DNA from: Oscillospiraceae bacterium
GTDB lineage: Bacteria; Bacillota; Clostridia; Oscillospirales; Ruminococcaceae
DNA: 7,931 bases
Assembly: GCA_018110855.1 (NCBI GenBank)
Contig: JAGBFZ010000393.1
Span: 1 to 7,931, forward strand
Reading direction: 5' to 3'
Shown here: positions 1 to 5,567 of the stretch, piece by piece
How the letters are laid out: each line of letters starts with the position of its first letter
How positions within the stretch are numbered: the first letter of the stretch is position 1
The notes under the pieces: model-generated
The model's database searches: none
The model's input: the letters and a program-made list of their open reading frames with translations, nothing else
What the model was told of the DNA's origin: nothing
Made by a program: the position numbers and the translations under genes

Positions 1-2
1 AG

Positions 3-1070
3 TGGCTCAATGAGCTGGGCGTTGAATTCGATAAGGAGCCTGACGGCACAATGGTAACCACCCACGGCGGCGGTACCTCCAGAAAGAGAATGCACGCTTG
101 TAAGGACTACTCCGGCGCAGAGATAATGAAAACTCTCCGTGACGAAGTTCTCAACCGTCAGATCCCCGTTGTTGATTTTACTGCTGCTGTTGAGCTTATC
201 CTTGACGATCAGGGCAAGGCTGCAGGTGCTGTTCTTATGAACATGGAGACCAAGGAGCTTATGGTTGCCAAGGCTAAGACTGTTATCATTGCAACAGGCG
301 GCGCAGGCAGACTCCATTATCAGGGCTTCCCCACCTCCAACCACTACGGCGCTACCGCTGACGGTCTGGTTCTTGCATACCGTGCAGGCGCTAAGCTCCT
401 TTATGCTGATTCTCTCCAGTATCACCCCACAGGTGCTGCTTTCCCCGAGCAGATCTTCGGCGCTCTCGTTACAGAGAAGGTTCGTTCCCTCGGTGCAAAG
501 CTTGTAAATGTTGACGGTGAAGTATTCATGCATCCTCTGGAGACCCGTGATATCTGTGCTTCATCCATTATCAGAGAGTGCAAGGCAAGACACAAGGGCA
601 TCAGCACAGGCGATGGCGAAGGCATCTGGCTCGATACTCCTATGATCGAACTCAAGAACGGCGAGGGCACTATCGAAAAGAGAATCCCCGCTATGCTCAG
701 AATGTTTATGGAGTACGGCATTGATATCCGTAAGGAGCCTATCCTTATTTATCCTACCCTCCACTACCAGAACGGCGGTATCGACATTTCTGTTGACGGC
801 ATGAGCAACATTGAAAATCTCTATGTTGCAGGTGAGGCTGTCGGCGGTATCCACGGCAGAAACAGACTCATGGGCAACTCTCTCCTTGACGTTATCGTAT
901 TCGGCAGAAACGCAGGAAAGAGCGTTGCGGCTAAGTTCAAGGACGTTACTGTTGGCAAGCTCACTCTTGACCACGTTAACAAGTTCGCTGACGAGATGAA
1001 GTCCGCAGGCATCGAGACTGATGTGGTATCTCCCAAGCTTCTCCCCGACTACGCAAGAAGAAGTAACTAA
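3..1070 (+). CDS. Fumarate reductase/succinate dehydrogenase-type FAD flavoprotein, 3' part (partial)
   Basis: The reading frame is open to the left edge (the codons before the ATG at 51 read WLNELGVEFDKEPDG), so the true start lies outside; 355 codons are visible. The product should be an FAD-dependent oxidoreductase moving electrons between a reduced donor and a dicarboxylate such as fumarate/succinate. Visible family marks are HGGGTSRKRMH (FAD contacts), the IIATGG turn, YHPTG (423-434), the TRD arginine (codon 546-548, matching the catalytic Arg of SdhA/FrdA), HYQNGG (His 762-764) and VAGEAVGGIHGRNRLMGNS (second substrate Arg at 864-866). All key catalytic positions are therefore kept. 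The protein ends about 45 residues after the GRNAG helix, so it lacks most or all of the C-terminal helical domain of SdhA/FrdA. No iron-sulfur subunit is visible. L-aspartate oxidase or another dicarboxylate dehydrogenase is possible; the superfamily is sure, the substrate is not. An exchanger gene follows on the same strand. Confidence 0.9.
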   Translation, partial: WLNELGVEFDKEPDGTMVTTHGGGTSRKRMHACKDYSGAEIMKTLRDEVLNRQIPVVDFTAAVELILDDQGKAAGAVLMNMETKELMVAKAKTVIIATGGAGRLHYQGFPTSNHYGATADGLVLAYRAGAKLLYADSLQYHPTGAAFPEQIFGALVTEKVRSLGAKLVNVDGEVFMHPLETRDICASSIIRECKARHKGISTGDGEGIWLDTPMIELKNGEGTIEKRIPAMLRMFMEYGIDIRKEPILIYPTLHYQNGGIDISVDGMSNIENLYVAGEAVGGIHGRNRLMGNSLLDVIVFGRNAGKSVAAKFKDVTVGKLTLDHVNKFADEMKSAGIETDVVSPKLLPDYARRSN

Positions 1071-1108
1071 TAAAAAGTAAAAATACTGTTAAAATTTTAC
1101 TTAGACAC

Positions 1109-1137
1109 TTTATTTTGTCTTGATTTTGTAGTATAAT
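1109..1137 (+). promoter_or_regulatory. Putative promoter for the exchanger gene
   Basis: A perfect -10 box TATAAT (1132-1137) lies 17 bases after a poor -35 candidate TTTATT (1109-1114, three of six consensus bases). The predicted transcription start, near 1144, sits just before the hairpin at 1146-1186. The perfect -10 is the main support; the weak -35 suggests either low activity or an activator. Confidence 0.45.
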
Positions 1138-1145
1138 TTCATAGG

Positions 1146-1186
1146 CACATTTCAAACCCCTGCTTTTGCGGGGGTTTGAAGCTGTG
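1146..1186 (+). promoter_or_regulatory. Strong GC-rich hairpin without U-tract, between flavoprotein and exchanger
   Basis: TTCAAACCCCTGC (1151-1163) pairs with GCGGGGGTTTGAA (1168-1180) over 13 pairs, one of them G-U, around a TTTT loop. CACA (1146-1149) and TGTG (1183-1186) extend the stem across a small internal loop. No run of T follows on either strand, so this is not a canonical intrinsic terminator. It could still end or stabilise the flavoprotein message. If the promoter at 1109-1137 is used, it would instead form the very 5' end of the exchanger leader. Confidence 0.6.
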
Positions 1187-1195
1187 TATACAGGT

Positions 1196-1241
1196 TGATA
1201 CGATAAAGACATGATGTTTTTATCGTGGTTTGATCGTATCA
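1196..1241 (+). promoter_or_regulatory. Two mutually exclusive hairpins in the exchanger leader
   Basis: Hairpin A pairs 1200-1210 with 1216-1226 (11 pairs, one G-U, five-base loop ATGAT). Hairpin B pairs TGATACGAT (1196-1204) with ATCGTATCA (1233-1241), nine perfect pairs. Both use 1200-1204, so only one can form at a time. They lie 16 to 57 bases upstream of the ribosome binding site. This geometry is typical of switching leaders or of dyadic operators, but I recognise no known riboswitch class, and neither hairpin visibly masks the GGAGG. Confidence 0.45.
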
Positions 1242-1256
1242 TCCAAAAAATTTTAC

Positions 1257-1261
1257 GGAGG
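1257..1261 (+). promoter_or_regulatory. Ribosome binding site fixing the exchanger start at 1272
   Basis: GGAGG lies 10 bases before the ATG at 1272. An in-frame ATG 14 codons further upstream (1230) has no such site, and its extension would run through the ribosome binding site itself, so 1272 is the better start. Confidence 0.85.
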
Positions 1262-1271
1262 TATCAGCCTT

Positions 1272-2540
1272 ATGAGTTTATTTAACGATGTGATATCCAT
1301 TACGGGTATTTCATTTCTCATGTTCACTGTCTTTATTGTGGCAGGTCTCGGTTATCTTCTCGGACGTGTTACCATAAAGGGCGTTTCTCTCGGAACCGCA
1401 GGCGTATTTATTGTTGCTCTTCTTTTAGGTGCTCTTGTTTTTTCCGTTGACGGCAGCAATCTTGTTACTGCAAAGTTCGGTTCGGACGTTGCCCTCGCCA
1501 AAAACTATTTTAAAATAATTGAGAATCTCGGACTTATTTTGTTCGTTACATCGGTTGGTTTTATTGCAGGTCCCAACTTTTTCACAAGCCTCAAGAAAAA
1601 CTTCAAATCCTATGCTCTTCTTTCACTTATCATTATCATTCTCGGCGGACTCACTACTATTTTCTGCATAAAGGTTCTTGGCTGCGGTACTTCTATGGCA
1701 GTTGGTCTCCTTTCGGGTGCTCTCACATCAACTCCTCCATTCTCTGCTGCAAAGGATACTGTAAGCTCCGTTTACAAGGATAATCCTGATGCGGTTTCCG
1801 CTTTTGAGGATATCGTTACTGTCGGACACGGTATCGCTTATCTCTTCGGAGTTGTCGGCGTTGTTCTCTTTGTTCAGATAATCCCCAAGCTCCTCAAGGC
1901 TGATCTTGAAGAGGAAAGAAAGAAGATCTCCTCTGTTGACACAGGCAAGGCTGCTGCTGAGGGCAAGAAGCTTTTCGATATTGACAATTTCGGTCTTGCT
2001 GCATTTGCAATTGCTGTTGTGATCGGTATGTTTGTCGGCGGAATCAAGATCCCTATGGGCTCCTCTAAGTTCTCTCTCGGAACCACAGGCGGCTGTCTCC
2101 TTGCTTCCCTTGTTATCGCTCATTTCGGTCACTTCGGTCCTCTCAGCATGAAGCCCGAAAAGAGAATGCTTGAGATTTTCCGTGAATTTGGTCTTATGGC
2201 GTTCCTTATCGGCGCAGGTATTCCCGGCGGCGCAAGCTTTGTTCAGTATTTCCAGCCTGCATACTTCCTCTATGGTGCGCTTATGACCCTCGTTCCCATG
2301 ATCGTTGGATTCATCATTGCAAAATATGTTATCAAGCTCCCCCTGTTCAACAATCTGGGCGGCATCACAGGTGGTATGACCTCCACACCCGCTCTCGGAA
2401 CTCTTATCAACGTTGCAAAGACAGACAATGTTGCTTCCGCTTATGCGGCTGCTTATCCCATTGCTCTCATTGCAGTTGTACTTGTTTCTCAGTTTATCAT
2501 TATGTTCTTCCCCGATCCCCTTTCGGTTGTAGGAATGTGA
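1272..2540 (+). CDS. AspT/SucE-type (Asp-Al_Ex family) membrane exchanger, short form
   Basis: This 422-residue, very hydrophobic protein belongs to the aspartate-alanine exchanger family, which includes AspT, YidE/YbjL-type proteins and the corynebacterial succinate exporter SucE. It shows the family's internal duplication. The first-half signature GLLSGALTSTPPFSAA (residues 145-160) is mirrored by GGITGGMTSTPALGTL (363-378). The preceding segments also match: SLGTAG (39-44) with SLGTTG (268-273), and SVGFIAGPNF (94-103) with GAGIPGGASF (314-323). The halves are joined by a charged loop (about 208-238). Full-length relatives of roughly 540 residues carry TrkA_C regulatory domains there; this one has none. 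It should sit in the cytoplasmic membrane and exchange or export small carboxylates or amino acids. Lying 201 bases after a fumarate reductase-like flavoprotein, it may export succinate; the substrate is inferred. A leader with hairpins and its own putative promoter suggest separate control. Confidence 0.88.
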   Translation: MSLFNDVISITGISFLMFTVFIVAGLGYLLGRVTIKGVSLGTAGVFIVALLLGALVFSVDGSNLVTAKFGSDVALAKNYFKIIENLGLILFVTSVGFIAGPNFFTSLKKNFKSYALLSLIIIILGGLTTIFCIKVLGCGTSMAVGLLSGALTSTPPFSAAKDTVSSVYKDNPDAVSAFEDIVTVGHGIAYLFGVVGVVLFVQIIPKLLKADLEEERKKISSVDTGKAAAEGKKLFDIDNFGLAAFAIAVVIGMFVGGIKIPMGSSKFSLGTTGGCLLASLVIAHFGHFGPLSMKPEKRMLEIFREFGLMAFLIGAGIPGGASFVQYFQPAYFLYGALMTLVPMIVGFIIAKYVIKLPLFNNLGGITGGMTSTPALGTLINVAKTDNVASAYAAAYPIALIAVVLVSQFIIMFFPDPLSVVGM

Positions 2541-2550
2541 CAATAAAAGC

Positions 2551-2586
2551 AAAACGCCCTCTGTCATTTACGGCAGAGGGCGTTTT
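2551..2586. terminator. Bidirectional intrinsic terminator between convergent genes
   Basis: AAAACGCCCTCTG (2551-2563) and CAGAGGGCGTTTT (2574-2586) form a perfect 13-bp stem. The plus strand continues ATTTGTTTG and the minus strand reads TTTTGCTTTTATTG after the stem, so both directions have a U-rich tail. It serves the exchanger gene (stop at 2540) and the convergent membrane-protein gene (stop at 2603). Confidence 0.92.
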
Positions 2587-2602
2587 ATTTGTTTGAATAA
2601 AA

Positions 2603-2992
2603 TTATGCGGACTTGAAAATTCCGAATGTGTAAAGCAAGGGAAGCACAAGGAAGAAGATATCTCCGATATTGAAGGTGCGGGCAAATATACTGCAAAAAA
2701 ATGACAGCAGGCATATTGCAGACATCACCAGACCCCATATAAAGGCGTTTTTCCTTGATGAACTGCGGTTAGACGTAAGCCCGTAAAATGCCATAGCTCC
2801 GAAGCCCAGACAAGTAACCGCTATTCCTAAAATATTTCCGATAAATCCGAACATCGTTCCCTGTCTTGCCATGGAAAACAGCGCAAGACCTACAAAATAT
2901 CCATGCCCCGTAATAACTCTGATCCCCAAAATAAGCGTTATCAGAGCGACTATTCCGCATAATACCGAGGTAATATCTATCAGCTTTCTCAT
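2603..2992 (-). CDS. Small four-helix membrane protein of unknown function
   Basis: I do not recognise this 129-residue protein. It is strongly hydrophobic, with four likely membrane helices at about residues 5-27, 47-70, 83-105 and 110-126. A basic, serine-rich loop (NRSSSRKN, 75-82) separates helices 2 and 3 and probably faces the cytoplasm. There is no signal peptidase site and no obvious catalytic or metal-binding motif; cysteines are scattered inside the helices. The start is supported by an A-rich GGGGA Shine-Dalgarno-like site (GGGG at 3000-3003) seven bases before the ATG, and by a consensus promoter directly upstream. It appears to be a one-gene unit between the htpG terminator and the shared bidirectional terminator. 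The good promoter and ribosome site make it a real gene, but its function cannot be read from the sequence. Confidence 0.8.
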   Translation of the reverse strand: MRKLIDITSVLCGIVALITLILGIRVITGHGYFVGLALFSMARQGTMFGFIGNILGIAVTCLGFGAMAFYGLTSNRSSSRKNAFIWGLVMSAICLLSFFCSIFARTFNIGDIFFLVLPLLYTFGIFKSA

Positions 2993-3023
2993 ATCATTTC
3001 CCCTTTTTAGTTTATTTAATTAA

Positions 3024-3052
3024 AGTATATCATATCCTGAAAAAAATGTCAA
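3024..3052 (-). promoter_or_regulatory. Consensus sigma-A promoter of the membrane-protein gene
   Basis: On the minus strand, TTGACA (complement of 3047-3052) and TATACT (complement of 3024-3029) are separated by exactly 17 bases. Transcription would start near 3017, about 25 bases before the ATG. The -35 box lies in the U-rich tail of the htpG terminator, so the two units abut. Confidence 0.88.
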
Positions 3053-3059
3053 ATAAAAT

Positions 3060-3086
3060 CGGACTGCAAAGATCCTTCGCAGTCCG
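3060..3086 (-). terminator. Intrinsic terminator of htpG
   Basis: CGGACTGC (3060-3067) pairs with GCAGTCCG (3079-3086), an 8-bp GC-rich stem with an 11-base loop. It begins 17 bases after the htpG stop. Read on the minus strand the stem is followed by ATTTTATTT, a fair U-tract. Confidence 0.8.
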
Positions 3087-3103
3087 AAAATATTATACCA
3101 TAC

Positions 3104-5008
3104 TTATTCAGCCATCAGGCTGCAAACCTTGTTGGAAAATTCAACAGGATCCTCGATCTGCATACCCTCAATAAGGAGAGCCTGATCGTACAGAATTGAA
3201 GCATAATCCTTGAATTTGTCCTTGTCGCTTTCGAAGAGCTTCTGCATTGCAGCGAATATCTTGTGCTTGGGATTAAGCTCAAGCACCTTTTCGGAGGTGA
3301 CCTTCTGATTCTGTGGATTCTGATTGAGTATCTTTTCCATTTCAAGGGATATCTGTCCCGAGCTTGAAATGCATACGGGGTGAGTTTTCAGCTTGTCGGA
3401 AATGCGGCACTCCTTGATTTTTCCGCCCAGAGCCTCGGTAATGAGGGAAAGCATATCCTTGTTGTCCTCAGCGAGCTTTTTGATCTCTTCCTTCTGCTCC
3501 TCGCTGTCGATACCAAGATCGCCCTCGGAAACATTTTTGAACTCCTTTTCTCCGTGTCTCATAAGCACCTTGACAGCAAATTCGTCCACGTTATCGGTGA
3601 GATAAAGTATCTCATAGCCCTTGTCACGGAGAAGCTCGGTCTGAGGAAGCGCCTCGATCTTGCTTACACTGTCGCCTGCGGCATAATAGATGTACTTCTG
3701 GTCCTCCTTCATTCGAGCAACATACTCGTCGAGGGTAACCAGCTTCTTTTCCGCAGATGATGTGAAGAGCAGGAGATCTTCAACTGCGTCCTTATCCCTG
3801 CCGTAGTTGTCGTAAACGCCGAATTTCAGCTGAATGCCGAAAGCCTTCCAGAATTTCTCATAATTCTCACGGTCATTACTCAGCATTTTCTTCAGTTCAC
3901 TCTTGATCGATTTCTCAATTGATTTTGCAATTATCTTGAGCTGATGATCGTGCTGGAGCATTTCTCTTGAAATATTCAGAGAAAGGTCTGCGGAATCCAC
4001 AAGTCCCTTTACGAATGAGAAATAATCGGGCAGCAGGTCTGCGCATTTATCCATGATAAGAACGCCGCTGGAATAGAGCTGGAGTCCCTTTTCATAATCC
4101 TTGGAGAAGAAATTGTAGGGAGCCTGAGCGGGGATATAAAGCAGGGAATCATATGTTGCAGTTCCCTCCACCTTGGAATGGATATACTTGAGCGGATCGG
4201 TGTAATCGTAAAATTTTTCCTTATAGAAATTATTGTAATCCTCGGGTTTAAGCTCGTTTTTGTTCTTTCTCCAGAGAGGGACCATGCTGTTCAAGGTCTC
4301 GTTCTCGATGTATTTCTCGTATGCCTCGTCGGAATAATCGTCCTCCTTGGCATCATCCTTCCTGCGGGATTTTTCCACATCCATCTTAATGGGGAAACGG
4401 ATATAGTCGGAGTATTTCTTTACAAGCTCCTTGATTCGGAAATCACTGAGATACTCGCTGTACTTCTCGTTCTCGGTATCCTCCTTAAGGGTGAGGCGGA
4501 TCTCGGTGCCGACAGTCTCCTTGTCGTCCTCCTCAATGGTGTAGCCGTCAACGCCGCAGGAAGTCCATACATAAGCCTTATCTGCGCCGTATGCTCTTGA
4601 ACGTACCCTTACTTCCTTTGCAACCATAAATGCGGAATAGAAGCCCACACCGAACTGACCGATTATATCAACATCCTCGTTTTTCTCATTCTCAGTCTTG
4701 AATTTGAGCGAGCCGCTGTTTGCGATAATACCAAGGTTATTTTCAAGCTCCTCGGCAGTCATGCCGATGCCGTTATCGGTAATAGTGAGGGTGCCTGCGT
4801 CCTTGTCGGTAATAATGCTTATCGCAAAATCCGCCTTGTTCATGCCCACGCTGTCATCGGTAAGCGACTTGAAATACAGCTTGTCGATGGCGTCGCTGGC
4901 GTTGGAGATAAGTTCTCTCAGGAATATCTCCTTGTGAGTGTAAATAGAGTTGATCATCATGTCCAGAAGCCGTTTGGACTCGGCTTTGAACTGCTTGGTT
5001 TCTGCCAT
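3104..5008 (-). CDS. htpG: Molecular chaperone HtpG (bacterial Hsp90)
   Basis: This 634-residue protein is complete and close to the usual length (E. coli HtpG, 624). HtpG is a cytosolic ATP-driven homodimeric chaperone that remodels client proteins under stress. The N-terminal GHKL ATPase domain (about 1-215) shows [12 protein letters not shown] with the catalytic Glu32 and the magnesium-binding Asn36, then DNGIGM (78-83, adenine-contacting Asp78) and the lid/phosphate loop GQFGVGF (117-123). The middle domain (about 235-500) carries LNISREMLQ, with Arg348 as the probable gamma-phosphate-sensing arginine. The C-terminal dimerisation domain ends in CSLMAE without the eukaryotic MEEVD tail, as expected in bacteria. 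A charged linker, [12 protein letters not shown] (213-224), joins the first two domains. AAGGAAGT, centred about 14 bases before the ATG, is the ribosome binding site. Its promoter carries a CIRCE operator, so HrcA repression is expected. It is transcribed alone. Confidence 0.98.
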   Translation of the reverse strand: MAETKQFKAESKRLLDMMINSIYTHKEIFLRELISNASDAIDKLYFKSLTDDSVGMNKADFAISIITDKDAGTLTITDNGIGMTAEELENNLGIIANSGSLKFKTENEKNEDVDIIGQFGVGFYSAFMVAKEVRVRSRAYGADKAYVWTSCGVDGYTIEEDDKETVGTEIRLTLKEDTENEKYSEYLSDFRIKELVKKYSDYIRFPIKMDVEKSRRKDDAKEDDYSDEAYEKYIENETLNSMVPLWRKNKNELKPEDYNNFYKEKFYDYTDPLKYIHSKVEGTATYDSLLYIPAQAPYNFFSKDYEKGLQLYSSGVLIMDKCADLLPDYFSFVKGLVDSADLSLNISREMLQHDHQLKIIAKSIEKSIKSELKKMLSNDRENYEKFWKAFGIQLKFGVYDNYGRDKDAVEDLLLFTSSAEKKLVTLDEYVARMKEDQKYIYYAAGDSVSKIEALPQTELLRDKGYEILYLTDNVDEFAVKVLMRHGEKEFKNVSEGDLGIDSEEQKEEIKKLAEDNKDMLSLITEALGGKIKECRISDKLKTHPVCISSSGQISLEMEKILNQNPQNQKVTSEKVLELNPKHKIFAAMQKLFESDKDKFKDYASILYDQALLIEGMQIEDPVEFSNKVCSLMAE

Positions 5009-5040
5009 TTTAAATGCACTTCCTTAATAGTATATAATAA

Positions 5041-5067
5041 TTAGCACTTTGTAAGTGTAAGTGTTAG
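5041..5067 (-). promoter_or_regulatory. Second, degenerate CIRCE-like dyad overlapping the perfect one
   Basis: TTAGCACTT (5041-5049), nine bases, then AAGTGTTAG (5059-5067) copy the CIRCE layout of 9-9-9. Seven of the nine arm positions pair as Watson-Crick and two (5041 with 5067, 5044 with 5064) are T-G mismatches. It shares TTAG (5064-5067) with the perfect CIRCE, so the two sites are stacked head to tail over 50 bases, this one further into the htpG leader. Confidence 0.6.
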
Positions 5068-5090
5068 CACTCATATTCCTTGAGTGCTAA
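5064..5090 (-). promoter_or_regulatory. Perfect CIRCE operator (HrcA binding site) of htpG
   Basis: TTAGCACTC (5064-5072), a nine-base spacer and GAGTGCTAA (5082-5090) match the CIRCE consensus at every position. CIRCE is the operator of the heat-shock repressor HrcA. Here it covers the predicted htpG transcription start (about 5088) and the first part of the leader, the usual position for repression. CIRCE most often precedes groESL or the hrcA-grpE-dnaK operon; htpG is a less usual target. Confidence 0.97.
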
Positions 5091-5094
5091 TCAT

Positions 5095-5123
5095 AGTATA
5101 ACTCAATCAGTATCAAAAATCAA
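5095..5123 (-). promoter_or_regulatory. htpG promoter
   Basis: On the minus strand, TTGATT (complement of 5118-5123) and TATACT (complement of 5095-5100) are 17 bases apart. The start would fall near 5088, at the edge of CIRCE, giving a leader of about 80 bases. Another TATACT on the same strand (complement of 5029-5034) has no good -35 box and is a weaker alternative. Confidence 0.8.
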
Positions 5124-5456
5124 TAGCATAAGGCATATTTTTACAATTTGTTAATATTATATCTTTATACACAGTTGGATTTAATTTATTTTACTTATAT
5201 GAGCTTTGAAATACCCGAAAAACTTGCAGAAACCAATGAAATAATCACAGCAGAAAAAAAGAGAAAGAAGAACTGAAAAAGACGATCAGAAAATAATATT
5301 ACAATTCATAATATACAAGGAAGAATGAATTATTGTACATATTAATCTCTAAATTTGTGTATGTTGTACGGCATACAGTAAAATAAGACAGCACATTTGT
5401 TATTCATGCCTAAAAAAAGAACGACAAGTTTATGCATATTTTTTTTCTGAAATTGG
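5124..5456. other. Long AT-rich intergenic spacer between htpG and the DivIVA-like gene
   Basis: No convincing gene is present. A 25-codon ORF (5199-5276, MSFEIPEKLAET...) has no ribosome binding site and ends in lysine-rich codons after a run of seven A. One DnaA-box-like nonamer TTATACACA lies at 5165-5173, and a 6-bp dyad TGTATG/CATACA at 5358-5363 and 5372-5377. Long A and T runs near 5412-5418 and 5440-5447 suggest curved DNA upstream of the promoter at 5457. Confidence 0.6.
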
Positions 5457-5485
5457 TTGCTGTATTTTGAACAATATGTTATAAT
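5457..5485 (+). promoter_or_regulatory. Extended -10 promoter of the DivIVA-like gene
   Basis: TATAAT (5480-5485) is preceded by TG one base upstream (5477-5478), an extended -10 element. TTGCTG (5457-5462) lies at the optimal 17-base spacing, and the region above it is A/T-tract rich. Start near 5492, leaving a leader of about 75 bases that contains a weak CGGCA/TGCCG dyad (5499-5503, 5517-5521). Confidence 0.8.
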
Positions 5486-5554
5486 AAGGATATAGTAACG
5501 GCAGGCCATACATATTTGCCGGGAATGCGGCTGAGTCTGCTAAGTTTATTTTTT

Positions 5555-5559
5555 GGAGG
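5555..5559 (+). promoter_or_regulatory. Ribosome binding site fixing the start at 5568
   Basis: GGAGG lies eight bases before the ATG at 5568. An upstream in-frame TTG at 5553 overlaps this site itself and so is not the start. Confidence 0.92.
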
Positions 5560-5567
5560 TATACACC

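Noticed and set aside
1077..1100. GTAAAA/TTTTAC pairing just after the flavoprotein stop as a terminator
   Set aside because: There are only six A-T-rich pairs and no U-tract, too weak to call.
1728..2567. 279-residue minus-strand ORF opposite the exchanger
   Set aside because: It crosses the bidirectional terminator at its start, has no ribosome binding site, and opposes a well-recognised transporter gene; it is a codon-bias shadow.
4178..4600. 140-residue hydrophobic plus-strand ORF inside htpG
   Set aside because: It is the antisense shadow of acidic htpG codons (GAG/GAC read as CTC/GTC), with no ribosome binding site or promoter.
5165..5173. DnaA-box-like nonamer TTATACACA, possible origin signal
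   Set aside because: It is a single copy with no cluster of boxes and no dnaA or dnaN nearby; it is expected by chance in AT-rich DNA.
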